64,000 nucleotides of DNA, taken from NORP240 sp038134485 (lineage in GTDB: Bacteria; Pseudomonadota; Gammaproteobacteria; Pseudomonadales; Pseudohongiellaceae). The DNA is taken from assembly GCA_038134485.1 (NCBI GenBank), contig JAYPVG010000008.1:43587-107586 (forward strand), written 5' to 3'. Shown here in pieces: positions 8,210 through 17,221 of the stretch. Position 1 is the first letter of the stretch. Each line of letters starts with the position of its first letter. The notes under the pieces are model-generated. The model made no database searches. It saw only the letters and a list, made by a program, of their open reading frames with translations, and was not told the origin of the DNA. A program made the position numbers and the translations under genes.

Positions 8210-9574
8210 CTATCGTAATGAATTCAGATAGGCGGCGACATCTTCAACTTCATCCTGGTTGGCCATTGCCGTGGACATCCAGACCATCTGTTCTCCATAC
8301 AGGTCGTTGGGATGAGCTCCACGAATCTTGCTGCGGAAGCTGTTGATCTGATTTACGAAATACCAGTCGCTCATTCCAGCCAGCGCCGGCGCTTCCGTAT
8401 ACCAGGTTCCCGAGCCATCCTCGAGATGACAGGCCCGGCAGTTTTTGGTGTAAATTTTCGCGCCATTGGATATGTCGGCGTCGGCAATCGTGGGAGCAGC
8501 CGGATTGTCAGGAAGACTGGCAATGTAGGCAGCCACGTTGCGCACGCCGGCATCATCAAGCATCAATGCCATAGGCGCCATGGCAGCTCCGTTGGTATCG
8601 CCGTCGCCGCCGCGGACGCCGGACTTGAAGTAGTTCAGCTGGCGTTCCAGATACCAGGGTTGCTGTCCGGCAATCTTCGGCGCGTTCAGCGCTTGATTGC
8701 CCTCGCCGTTCTGGCCGTGGCAGGCGGCACACGCAGCGTAGGATTGTTGACCGGCCTGCAGATTTGGCGAAGCGGGGTTGACCGTGTCGGCAAACGTCGG
8801 CTGAGAAGCAAGCCAGGCATCGAAGTCTGCCTGCTCTTCCACCACGACATTACCGCGCATCATGAAGTGGGCGATGCCACAAAGCTCTTCACAGAGGATG
8901 TCGTAGGTACCTTCCTCGGTGGTTTCAAACCACAGGTAAGAAACCAGCCCTGGCACCATATCCATCTTGACCCTGAATTGGGGCACGGTGAAGTTATGCA
9001 ACACGTCCTTCGAACGCAACAAGCCGCGGACCGGCGTATTGACCGGGAGATGAGCAGTGTTGGATTCGATGACCACATCGTCCTGGCCGTTGGGATCGTC
9101 GGGGTTGACTCCCCAGGGGTTAGCTTCGGTTACATACTGGGTATCCGCGGTGCCCAGAACGCCATCTGCGCCGGGGTATCGGAACTTCCACTGCCACTGA
9201 CTCCCTATAATTTCAATATTGTAGGAATCCTCCGGCGGAGTGACAAAGTTGGCCCACACAAACAGACCGGGAGCAAGCATCAATACTACGCCGATGGTCG
9301 TGGCGACCGAGAGTCCTATTTCAAGCTTGGAATTTTCAGGCTCGTAGACGGCCTTTTGACCAGCCTTATGGCGGAACTTCCAAACACAGTAGGCCATGAA
9401 AAGGTTGATGGCGACAAACACAATGCCGGTCACCCAGAATGTTACGATGACGACAAAGTCTACCGATCCCCAGTCAGCGGCGATATCGGTGAACCACCAG
9501 CCGATCTCGATGCCCGCGAAATGGAAAATAACTGTGCCCAGAACCAAGATTGCTAATACAACTGCTAGAGCCAT
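8210..9574 (-). CDS. coxB: Cytochrome c oxidase subunit II fused to two cytochrome c domains
   Basis: This 454-residue protein is much longer than an ordinary subunit II of about 250-300. After two or three N-terminal membrane helices comes the cupredoxin domain with the CuA motif CEELCGIAHFMM near residues 228-239. Two haem-c domains follow, with CAACH near residue 282 and CRACH near residue 378. The protein should therefore accept electrons through its own haems and pass them through CuA to subunit I, as in caa3-type enzymes. A good AAGGA ribosome site precedes the ATG. It is the first gene of a coxB-coxA-III-III-IV operon. Confidence 0.96.
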   Translation of the reverse strand: MALAVVLAILVLGTVIFHFAGIEIGWWFTDIAADWGSVDFVVIVTFWVTGIVFVAINLFMAYCVWKFRHKAGQKAVYEPENSKLEIGLSVATTIGVVLMLAPGLFVWANFVTPPEDSYNIEIIGSQWQWKFRYPGADGVLGTADTQYVTEANPWGVNPDDPNGQDDVVIESNTAHLPVNTPVRGLLRSKDVLHNFTVPQFRVKMDMVPGLVSYLWFETTEEGTYDILCEELCGIAHFMMRGNVVVEEQADFDAWLASQPTFADTVNPASPNLQAGQQSYAACAACHGQNGEGNQALNAPKIAGQQPWYLERQLNYFKSGVRGGDGDTNGAAMAPMALMLDDAGVRNVAAYIASLPDNPAAPTIADADISNGAKIYTKNCRACHLEDGSGTWYTEAPALAGMSDWYFVNQINSFRSKIRGAHPNDLYGEQMVWMSTAMANQDEVEDVAAYLNSLR

Positions 9575-10250
9575 AATTGACTAGTCCTTTTCTCAAACTG
9601 TAAAACGAGTTCTTCCCGTCGGCTGCCAGCTTGCAGCCGTTGGCGAAAATCACCTTATGTCGTGTATTGCTGATTTCGCGACCATTTCTGGCGCCTTCAA
9701 CCACCTGTATCGGCGGACGCAGGCATTGCAAAACGGTATGGTGACACCAAGCGAGGTTTGATCATTCTCGGGATGCCGAGCGAGGAGTCTGCTCACCGAA
9801 TCAGTCAGGCCGAATTCCCGAAAAAATTTCTCAAATCTCTTCAATTATCTTTAACAGGGCAGGCTATTTCCGATCACAAAAAAATCGCCTGGAGAAGCTC
9901 ACTCAACACACCTTTTAAAACCAGCGCAATCCTATAGATTTTTCATTTTTATCGCAAGTAATAACGCATCAGAAACTGGCAATATGTTGCGCTAAATCAA
10001 CGGCTTTTTTTCAAACCTGGGTCGGCAGAAGTGAGCAAGACTCTCTGGTGACTGGTCGGGCGAAGAAAAAGAACGCTTTCCGGGAGTCTTTTCAGCGGGG
10101 CCGAACAGGTTTTTGAGCGCTTCAACCTTGAGATCAAAGGCAAAACGTGGTTGAATGCGGCCCGCTCGTTGTCGGCTGAACATGGACAGGCGCAGACCGA
10201 CACGATGACGGTTAACCCAACGAAATTGCGGGGCTGCAAAGCCCGGCCCA
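9575..10250. other. 676-base intergenic region between coxB and cyoE, no supported gene
   Basis: The coxB (leftward) and cyoE (rightward) starts face away from each other here, so this stretch must hold the oxidase operon promoter and possibly the cyoE promoter. An AT-rich stretch lies at about 9830-10010. Open frames on both strands are short, lack recognisable domains or good ribosome sites, and overlap each other. I could not identify a convincing -35/-10 pair, operator or structured RNA. Confidence 0.5.
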
Positions 10251-11147
10251 ATGAGGGTCAGAGTGACCGATATTACCAGTCATCAGTCCGCCAGCTGGCG
10301 CGACTTTTACGAAATGTGCAAGCCACGCGTGGTCATGCTGATGATCCTTACGTCCGTCGTGGGGATGCTGCTGGCCGTTCCTGGTATGGTCCCGCTGGAC
10401 GTGCTGGTTCTGGGTAATCTCGGCATTGCGCTGGTGGCCAGCTCCGGTGCAGCAGTCAATCATCTGATTGATCGCAAGGTCGACTCGTTAATGAAGCGCA
10501 CCCATAATCGGCCGTTGCCGCAGGGGCGGGTCGAGCCTCTGCACGCCATCCTTTTCGCCACCTTGCTTGGCTTGACGGGGATGCTGGTTCTGCTGGTCTG
10601 GGTCAATCCACTTTGCGCCTGGCTCACGCTGGCCTCCTTCGTGGGCTATGCATTTATCTATACGGGCTATTTGAAGCGGGCCACGCCGCAAAACATAGTC
10701 ATCGGTGGCCTCTCCGGGGCCATGCCGCCGCTGCTGGGGTGGACTGCCGTGAGCGGGACGATCGAGCCAGATGCTCTTATTCTGGTGCTGATAATCTTCG
10801 CCTGGACGCCGCCACATTTTTGGGCCCTGGCCATCCACCGCAAAGACGAATATGCCAAGACCGGCATACCGATGTTGCCCGTAACCCATGGTGAATTTGT
10901 AACCAAAGTGCACATCGTCATTTACACGGCTATTCTTCTGCTGGTCAGCGTGTTCCCTTTCCTGTCGGGCATGAGTGGACCGCTTTACCTGCTGTCAGCC
11001 GTGGTCCTGGGTGCTGTGTTCATGGCCTGGTCGCTGCGGTTGATGTTCCGGCCCGGCCCAAGGACCGCAATGGATACCTTCAAATACTCCATTGTCTACC
11101 TGGCCGTATTGTTCGTTGCCCTGCTTACCGACCACTATCTGTTCTAG
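10251..11147 (+). CDS. cyoE: Protohaem IX farnesyltransferase (haem O synthase)
   Basis: The protein has 298 residues and about nine membrane helices. The UbiA-type prenyltransferase motif NHLIDRKVDSLMKRTHNRPL supplies the aspartates that bind Mg-farnesyl diphosphate, and a second acidic/aromatic motif includes WTPPHFWALAIHRKDEY. It farnesylates haem b to haem o, the precursor of haem a for the neighbouring oxidase. Start ATG 10251 is chosen; a GTG at 10263 is an alternative. The SCO gene follows after a few bases. No haem A synthase (CtaA) gene is present in this window. Confidence 0.96.
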   Translation: MRVRVTDITSHQSASWRDFYEMCKPRVVMLMILTSVVGMLLAVPGMVPLDVLVLGNLGIALVASSGAAVNHLIDRKVDSLMKRTHNRPLPQGRVEPLHAILFATLLGLTGMLVLLVWVNPLCAWLTLASFVGYAFIYTGYLKRATPQNIVIGGLSGAMPPLLGWTAVSGTIEPDALILVLIIFAWTPPHFWALAIHRKDEYAKTGIPMLPVTHGEFVTKVHIVIYTAILLLVSVFPFLSGMSGPLYLLSAVVLGAVFMAWSLRLMFRPGPRTAMDTFKYSIVYLAVLFVALLTDHYLF

Positions 11148-11159
11148 GCGAGGCAGTTG

Positions 11160-11816
11160 ATGCCCATGACACGAAGACGTCTCGCCTTTGTCGCTTTTGC
11201 TGTATTCGATGTAGTGCTGGTGGGGATATTGGCGGGATTGTGGGTAGCCCGTTCCAACGTGCTGGAAGATCGTGCTCTCAGTGATCTGGGAGTGGCGCGC
11301 ATCGAACAATCCGAGCCGCTCGACGATTTTCGTCTTACCGACCAATATGGCAGGGCCTTCAGACTCTCCAACCTGGAGGGCAAGTGGCAATTCATTTTTT
11401 TCGGCTTTACTTCCTGTCCCGATATTTGCCCCCTCACTATGCGTGCACTCAACGACTTTTACCGTGAGCTTGAGCAAACCGGGTGGCAGGATGACACCGG
11501 GGTGATCATGGTAAGCGTCGACCCACTGCGTGACACGCCGGAGGCAATGGCAGATTACCTGCTTTCCTTTGATCCGACCTTCATCGGGCTAACCGGAGAA
11601 TATCCGGAAATAGCGGGTCTGGCATCTCAGCTTTTCATCGCTTTTTCCCAACCGGGCGATCACGAAACTGCACATCATGAAGATGGTTATGCCATCGCCC
11701 ATAGCGATTATATCGCCCTTATTGATCCTGCCGGCAGGCACCATGCCATATTGCATTCGCCACATCACAGCGAGCGGTTGATGCAGGCATATGCTGCCTT
11801 GCGAGATGCTGATTAG
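11160..11816 (+). CDS. SCO1/SenC/PrrC-family copper chaperone for CuA
   Basis: The protein has about 218 residues, with an N-terminal membrane anchor (LAFVAFAVFDVVLVGILAGL) and a periplasmic thioredoxin-like domain. The copper motif CPDIC lies in FGFTSCPDICPLTMRAL, and the third ligand histidine is probably that in AIAHSDYIALIDPAG. SCO proteins deliver copper to the CuA site of subunit II or keep its cysteines reduced. The gene follows cyoE, a standard assembly-factor pairing. The start is ambiguous: TTG 11157, ATG 11160 and ATG 11166 are all in frame; ATG 11160 fits a nearby GAGGCAG ribosome site. The later HETAHHEDGYAIAH stretch adds extra histidines. Confidence 0.93.
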   Translation: MPMTRRRLAFVAFAVFDVVLVGILAGLWVARSNVLEDRALSDLGVARIEQSEPLDDFRLTDQYGRAFRLSNLEGKWQFIFFGFTSCPDICPLTMRALNDFYRELEQTGWQDDTGVIMVSVDPLRDTPEAMADYLLSFDPTFIGLTGEYPEIAGLASQLFIAFSQPGDHETAHHEDGYAIAHSDYIALIDPAGRHHAILHSPHHSERLMQAYAALRDAD

Positions 11817-11828
11817 TTGCGCAGAGCG

Positions 11829-12626
11829 TCAGGAGCCTTTTCCAGTTACAACATTGGAAAGGTGCAAAATAAAAAATGTCAGACTTGCCATCACGACGAT
11901 TGATGGACCCGCCGGCGTATCGAGTTGAAACGCTACAAACAACCCCAGAAGGACTGAAAGGCAGCCGAGCAAACTGGCCAGGATTGCCATCTGTTCCGGG
12001 CTACGGGCTAGCTGTCGAGCAGCTGCGGGCGGAATGATCAACAACGAGGTAATCAGCAGCACGCCGACAATTTTCAATGCCGCTGCTGTGGTTACCGCCA
12101 TTAGAATAACCAGTAAATATCGCAGCTTTTGCACCGACACTCCCTCGATTCCCGCCAGTTCCTCGTGCACGGTGAATGAGAGAAATCTGTTCCAGAACAT
12201 CAGTAGAATGAGCAACACAGTGATGCTTACAAGCACGATCAGCGCCAGGTCAGGGGTGCTGATGGTAAGCAGCTCACCAAAAAGATAGGCCTCGAGACTT
12301 ACCTGAGTCGAACCGGAGAGCGCCAGCAGAACGACTCCGAATGCCAGTGCGCTGTGTGCAAGAATGCCAAGCAAGGCGTCAGTTGCAACATTATCCTGCC
12401 GGCTCATGGAGACCAGGATAAGGGAAGCAACAATGCATACTGCGACGATACTGAGCTGCAGGTTCGCTCCCGACAGCAGTCCAATGGCGATTCCTAGCAG
12501 GGCTGAGTGGGCAAGCGTATCACCAAAATATGACATGCGACGCCAGACGACGAAGGACCCCAACGGGCCGGCCACGAGGGCAAGGCTGAGTCCGGCGACC
12601 AGAGCGTAGACTATAAAGTCAGGCAT
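11829..12626 (-). CDS. znuB: Zinc ABC transporter permease ZnuB
   Basis: The protein has about 265 residues and roughly eight membrane helices, typical of the ABC-3 metal permease family. WRRMSYFGDTLAHSALLGIA is the conserved early helix region, and AALKIVGVLLITSLLIIPPA is a hallmark of ZnuB-type permeases. The start is set at ATG 12626, not at the in-frame upstream codons, because GAGGAGGAAG sits just before it and the protein then begins MPDFIVYAL like homologues. The gene overlaps the end of znuC by eight bases. It forms the inner-membrane channel for zinc delivered by ZnuA. Confidence 0.95.
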   Translation of the reverse strand: MPDFIVYALVAGLSLALVAGPLGSFVVWRRMSYFGDTLAHSALLGIAIGLLSGANLQLSIVAVCIVASLILVSMSRQDNVATDALLGILAHSALAFGVVLLALSGSTQVSLEAYLFGELLTISTPDLALIVLVSITVLLILLMFWNRFLSFTVHEELAGIEGVSVQKLRYLLVILMAVTTAAALKIVGVLLITSLLIIPPAAARQLARSPEQMAILASLLGCLSVLLGLFVAFQLDTPAGPSIVVMASLTFFILHLSNVVTGKGS

Positions 12627-13413
12627 GGTCGTCTTCCTCCTCGATGACCCGGCCGTCAATGTCGTGGCTATGATTGTGGTTGTGTGTGTAAACCGCAATA
12701 TTATCGGCGCCTCTAGCGCCGAACAGGGACAGGAATGCGGGGTCGTGGCTTACCTGCTCAGGCTTGCCGTGACAGCAAATGTGATGATTCAGGCAGACCA
12801 CTTCGTCGGTAGTGGACATCACCAGATGCAGGTCGTGGGAAATCATCAGAATGCCGCAGTGATGTTGTTCGGCAATAGTGTCTATCAGACTGTAGAGCTC
12901 TGCCTGGCCGCTGACATCGACGCCCTGGGCCGGTTCGTCCAGGATCAGCAGAGAGGGCTGGCGCAACAGTGCCCGAGCCAGCAATACTCGCTGCAGCTCG
13001 CCTCCTGAAACTTTTCGGATCTGCTGGTCCGCAAGGTGACTTATCTGCAGCATTTCGAGTTGGCTTTTGATGACATCGCTCTGCCTGATACCGGTCAGCT
13101 GCAGAAAACGCACCACCGACATTGGCATCGTGGGTTCGATGTGTAACCTCTGGGGCATATAGCCGATAGTCAGCCCGGGCTGCTTCCAAACCTCGCCGTG
13201 ATCGGGCTGCAGCATTCCCAGGATCACTCTCACCAGTGTCGTCTTCCCTGCGCCATTGGGACCGATCAGGGTGACGATGCGGCCCCGCTGAATTTCTATA
13301 TCGACGTTGTGCAGTACCTGGTGCGTGTCAAAGCTGACGGCGATGCCTTTGGCCCTGATCAGCGCTTCATGCTCATCATTGGCTTCGGCTGTGATTTCGG
13401 TAGATTGCTGCAT
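12619..13413 (-). CDS. znuC: Zinc ABC transporter ATP-binding protein ZnuC
   Basis: The protein has 264 residues. Walker A is GPNGAGKTT, the signature is VSGGELQRVLLARALL, and Walker B is LLILDEPAQGVDVSG. The C-terminus carries the histidine-rich tail HNHNHSHDIDG and ends DDHA, a feature often seen in zinc importers and probably metal-sensing or buffering. It energises ZnuB on the cytoplasmic face. It is transcribed divergently from znuA across about 145 bases, which should hold a shared Zur-regulated control region. Confidence 0.96.
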   Translation of the reverse strand: MQQSTEITAEANDEHEALIRAKGIAVSFDTHQVLHNVDIEIQRGRIVTLIGPNGAGKTTLVRVILGMLQPDHGEVWKQPGLTIGYMPQRLHIEPTMPMSVVRFLQLTGIRQSDVIKSQLEMLQISHLADQQIRKVSGGELQRVLLARALLRQPSLLILDEPAQGVDVSGQAELYSLIDTIAEQHHCGILMISHDLHLVMSTTDEVVCLNHHICCHGKPEQVSHDPAFLSLFGARGADNIAVYTHNHNHSHDIDGRVIEEEDDHA

Positions 13414-13512
13414 GGTTAATCCCGGTCAAGAAGCTTGCAGGGCTGCTGCCCGAGAGAGCTGCCTGTCAGTAGTGCGCGACACGGCAGCTTACCCGGAGAA
13501 AACTCCTCACAC

Positions 13513-13533
13513 AATGTTATACTCCAGAACTTC
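13513..13533. promoter_or_regulatory. Possible Zur half-site in the znuC/znuA divergent region
   Basis: AATGTTATA at 13513-13521 matches one arm of the Zur box (ATGTTATANTATAACAT), but the opposite arm, TCCAGAACTT, matches poorly. Location between two zinc-import units supports a Zur operator; the sequence alone does not. Confidence 0.3.
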
Positions 13534-13559
13534 GACGATTGTATCGCAAGCCCCATGAC

Positions 13560-14426
13560 ATGCTCCGTTTTGCCTTCCTAATCTTGGCCCTGGTGTCGGC
13601 CTCCCAGCTATCAGCTCAGGTAAATCTGGTGGTGTCAATCAAGCCACTGCAACTGATCGCTGAGCCTCTGCTGGAAAATAACGCAAAGATTCGTGTTCTG
13701 GTCCCGGATTCCTCATCCCCTCACCATTACACCATGACGCCCTCCGATCGTCTGGCACTGGAAACTGCCGACCTGATCATTTATATCGGACAGCAGCTGG
13801 AAACTGAGCTGCATGACGCGATTGATGGCTTGGGGCGGGACCAGTCAGTTTTGCGTCTGCTCGATTTGCCGGCGATCGACACGCGGCCGCTATCCGACGA
13901 CGGTCGGGTGGACCCTCATATCTGGCTGGATGGCGGTAACAGCCTGTTGATTGCCGCTCTGATTCGCGATCAACTCAAGGCTCTTGATGAGAGCCTGAAT
14001 CAGCAGCTGGACGAGCGCTACCGACAGCTCGAGCAGCAGCTTATCGCCGCAAGAACTGGCTGGAAGGATCGAATTGGGGCGCTGCCGGAAAAACCCTATG
14101 CCGTGTATCACGATGCGATCGGGTACTTCGAGGCGCAATTCAATCGCCGGCACAGCCTGGTTTTGATCGAAAATCCGGAGATACAGGCGGGAATTCGGCA
14201 ATTGCTGGCGGTAAGACGAAGCATCGCTGACAGTCCGCCCGTCTGTCTGTTTACCGATGTAACTTCACGTCAAAATACCATCGACACCCTGTTTGCAGAC
14301 CATCCGGTGCGACAGAAGGAGCTGGACCTCATGGGGAGCCGATTGCCCGACGGTGCGAATTTTGTCAGCCTGCTCGACAGTCTGGTGTCGGATTTCAGCA
14401 GCTGCCTCGAGCAAGGGGATCTCTGA
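13560..14426 (+). CDS. znuA: Zinc ABC transporter substrate-binding protein ZnuA
   Basis: The protein has about 288 residues. The start is set at ATG 13560 because it begins directly with a signal peptide (MLRFAFLILALVSASQLSAQ); a TTG 21 bases upstream would add seven residues in front of it. Zinc ligands of cluster A-I binding proteins are visible: HHYTMTPSDR, DPHIWLDGGN, and YHDAIGYFEAQF. The periplasmic protein hands zinc to ZnuB. The histidine/acidic loop typical of enteric ZnuA is short or absent here. Its stop overlaps the polA start by one base (TGATG), so polA is translationally coupled to a zinc-import gene. Confidence 0.92.
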   Translation: MLRFAFLILALVSASQLSAQVNLVVSIKPLQLIAEPLLENNAKIRVLVPDSSSPHHYTMTPSDRLALETADLIIYIGQQLETELHDAIDGLGRDQSVLRLLDLPAIDTRPLSDDGRVDPHIWLDGGNSLLIAALIRDQLKALDESLNQQLDERYRQLEQQLIAARTGWKDRIGALPEKPYAVYHDAIGYFEAQFNRRHSLVLIENPEIQAGIRQLLAVRRSIADSPPVCLFTDVTSRQNTIDTLFADHPVRQKELDLMGSRLPDGANFVSLLDSLVSDFSSCLEQGDL

Positions 14427-17176
14427 TGGCGGACAACAACGCCAGTCCGCTGGTTCTGGTCGACGGCTCGTCGTACCTGTTCAGGGCGTTCCACGCTTTG
14501 CCGCCCCTCGTGAATTCGCGTGGCCATCCAACCGGAGCGGTCAAGGGTGTGATAAACATGATTCGTAGCCTGATAAAGGAATACCCGGACAGTCACATCG
14601 CTATCGTGTTCGACGCCAAGGGCAAAACCTTTCGCAACGAGATTTATCCTGACTACAAAGCCCACCGGCCACCGATGCCCGATGAACTGCGCAGCCAGAT
14701 CAAGCCGATTCACGACATAGTTCGCGCCATGGGGTTGCCGATGCTGGTTATCGAAGGCGTAGAAGCCGATGATGTCATCGGTACCCTCGCCAGTCAGGCT
14801 AACCTGCATGGCATAGATACGCTGATTTCCACCGGCGATAAGGACCTGTCGCAATTGGTGTCGCGCCACGTTACCTTGACTAATACCATGACTGGCGAGG
14901 TCCTCGACGAGCAGGGTGTGGAGACCAAGTTTGGAGTAACGCCGGAGCAGTTCATCGACTACCTGGCCCTGGTCGGGGACAAGGCGGACAACATTCCCGG
15001 GGTACCTGGTGTAGGTCCCAAGACGGCGGTGAAGTGGCTGCAGGAATTTCGGGATATTGAGGGTGTCATCGCCAACTCGGCAGAAATCTCCGGCAAGATC
15101 GGCGAACGACTGCGCGAGAACATCGAGCAGGTGCGCCTCTCCTACGAACTGGCGACCATCAAGCGGGATGTTGAGCTGGAGCTTGGTATCAACGAACTGA
15201 AATTGGCCGCGCAGGATGATCAGGAACTTTATCGCCTGTTCAGGGAATTGGAATTCAAAAGCTGGATTACGGAGCTGGAGACCCGGGGCGTTGAAGCTGC
15301 CGAGGGGCAGGAAGAACCGCCGGCAACTGAGGCCGCCCTTGAGGTCGAGGCGCTCAAAGTGCCCGAGCAGCTGGACTACCGGACTGTGCTTTCTGAGTCG
15401 GACCTCGATGCCCTGATCAACAGGCTGCAGGCCAGCGATCGGGTTGCGGTATCCATTGAACATTCCAGTGGGCATTTCCTCGATGCGCAGATAACAGGCA
15501 TCGCATTCAGCACTGAGATTGGCAAGGCATATTATCTGCCCCTGGCTTACGAGGGCCCGGGAAGTCAGCAGCTGCTGGATCGGCAAGCTGTGCTGCAAAG
15601 GCTAAGACCACTGCTGGAAGATCCCCGCAAGGTCAAGATTGGTTTTGACCTTAAAACCACCTGTCACTTGCTGCAGAATTATGAAATAGAGCTGGCACCC
15701 TTCAAGTGTGATGTGCTGCTGGCTTCCTACGTGCTCAATTCCGTTGCTATCAAACACAATTTGCCGGATATGATCCGCCATTATCTGGATCAGCAGCCCG
15801 TCGATATTGAAGCGTGGCTTGGCAAGGGCAGGACCAGACTCAGCCTGGTTGAACTGGAACTGGACAAGACCACCCGCTATGTCGCCGAGAAGGCCGACAT
15901 GATCCTGCGGCTGGCGACATTACTGGAACACCAACTGCAGCAGACCGGGCAACTGGCCGGGCTGTATAAATTTTATGAAATTCGACTCATTCGCGTTTTA
16001 CAGAAAATGGAACGCTTGGGAATCCGGGTTGAAGCCGCGGTACTGCAGCGTCAAAGCAGGGAGTTGACCGTAAGACTGGCAGAACTGGAGCGCGAAGTTT
16101 TTGCTCTGGCGGGCGAGGAATTCAACCTGGGTTCGCCGAAGCAGCTGCAGGAGGTTTTTTACGAGAAACTGCAGTTACCGGTGCTCAAGAAGACCAAAAC
16201 CGGGCAACCCTCGACTGCCGAACCGGTGTTGCAAGAACTGGCTGCGGACTATGAGCTGCCGCGGCTTATCCTGGATCACCGCAGCCTGGCAAAACTGAAA
16301 TCCACCTATACCGACAAATTGCCGCTGCAAATAAATGACCGAAGTGGCCGCATCCATTCATCCTTCCAGCAAGCGGTAGCTGCTACCGGTCGCCTCTCCT
16401 CCACCGAGCCAAACCTGCAGAATATACCGATCCGCACCGCCGAAGGGCGTCGGGTTCGGCAGGCCTTTGTCAGTGAGCCGGGCTACAAACTCCTGGCTGC
16501 GGACTATTCCCAGGTGGAGTTGCGTATCATGGCGCATCTGTCTCAGGACGAGGGGCTGCTCAGGGCATTCGCCGATGCGCAGGATGTGCACAGAGCGACA
16601 GCAGCGGAAGTATTCGGAGTTGACCTGGATGCGGTCAGTGCCGATCAGCGCCGCAGTGCCAAGGCTATCAATTTCGGCCTCATCTACGGTATGTCGGCCT
16701 TTGGACTGGCGAATCAGCTCGGTATCGGTCGTCAGGAAGCGCAACAGTATGTCGATCGGTATTTTGAACGTTACCCCGGTGTCCGCAAATACATGGACCA
16801 GACCCAGGCGCTGGCGGACGAAAAAGGCTATGTCGAGACCCTGTTCGGGCGCAGGCTCTATCTGCCGGATATTCGGGCCGGCAATGCCGTACTGCGTCGA
16901 GCAGCTCAGAGGACGGCCATCAACGCCCCGATGCAGGGCACGGCCGCAGACATCATCAAGCAGGCGATGATCGATATCGATAATTGGCTGGACGCCGATC
17001 GGCTCGATGCCCGGATGTTACTGCAAGTGCACGACGAGCTGATATTTGAGGTGGCGGAGCGCGATGTCGATCTGCTGGCCGAAGGGGTGAAATTTCGTAT
17101 GGTCACAGCCGCGGCCCTTGATGTCCCACTGGTTGTGGAAGTCGGAGTGGGCAACAACTGGGACGAAGCACACTGA
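14426..17176 (+). CDS. polA: DNA polymerase I with degenerate 3'-5' exonuclease site
   Basis: The protein has 916 residues, full length. The 5'-nuclease domain is intact: VFDAKGKTFRNEIYPDYKAH, GVEADDVIGTLA, STGDKDLSQLV, VGDKADNIPGVPGVGPKTA. Polymerase motifs are intact: A LLAADYSQVELRIMAHLS, B RRSAKAINFGLIYG, C LQVHDELIFE. The middle domain aligns with E. coli Pol I at a constant offset of 12, but three of the four metal-binding acids are lost: D355 is S343, D424 is T412 and D501 is K489, with only E357 (E345) and Y497 (Y485) kept. The enzyme should do repair synthesis and Okazaki fragment processing but not proofread. It begins one base inside the znuA stop. Confidence 0.97.
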   Translation: MADNNASPLVLVDGSSYLFRAFHALPPLVNSRGHPTGAVKGVINMIRSLIKEYPDSHIAIVFDAKGKTFRNEIYPDYKAHRPPMPDELRSQIKPIHDIVRAMGLPMLVIEGVEADDVIGTLASQANLHGIDTLISTGDKDLSQLVSRHVTLTNTMTGEVLDEQGVETKFGVTPEQFIDYLALVGDKADNIPGVPGVGPKTAVKWLQEFRDIEGVIANSAEISGKIGERLRENIEQVRLSYELATIKRDVELELGINELKLAAQDDQELYRLFRELEFKSWITELETRGVEAAEGQEEPPATEAALEVEALKVPEQLDYRTVLSESDLDALINRLQASDRVAVSIEHSSGHFLDAQITGIAFSTEIGKAYYLPLAYEGPGSQQLLDRQAVLQRLRPLLEDPRKVKIGFDLKTTCHLLQNYEIELAPFKCDVLLASYVLNSVAIKHNLPDMIRHYLDQQPVDIEAWLGKGRTRLSLVELELDKTTRYVAEKADMILRLATLLEHQLQQTGQLAGLYKFYEIRLIRVLQKMERLGIRVEAAVLQRQSRELTVRLAELEREVFALAGEEFNLGSPKQLQEVFYEKLQLPVLKKTKTGQPSTAEPVLQELAADYELPRLILDHRSLAKLKSTYTDKLPLQINDRSGRIHSSFQQAVAATGRLSSTEPNLQNIPIRTAEGRRVRQAFVSEPGYKLLAADYSQVELRIMAHLSQDEGLLRAFADAQDVHRATAAEVFGVDLDAVSADQRRSAKAINFGLIYGMSAFGLANQLGIGRQEAQQYVDRYFERYPGVRKYMDQTQALADEKGYVETLFGRRLYLPDIRAGNAVLRRAAQRTAINAPMQGTAADIIKQAMIDIDNWLDADRLDARMLLQVHDELIFEVAERDVDLLAEGVKFRMVTAAALDVPLVVEVGVGNNWDEAH

Positions 17177-17221
17177 CTATCGTCCGATTCTTTCTCCTGA
17201 TCTATTCAGGTCTGGCAGAAG

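Noticed and set aside
8312..9556. 414-residue open frame opposite coxB
   Set aside because: It is the antisense shadow of coxB, whose CuA and haem motifs are unmistakable; the antisense protein shows no domain and no ribosome site.
14270..15598. 442-residue open frame opposite znuA/polA
   Set aside because: Shadow of conserved znuA and polA coding sequence; long only because of GC-rich codon use.
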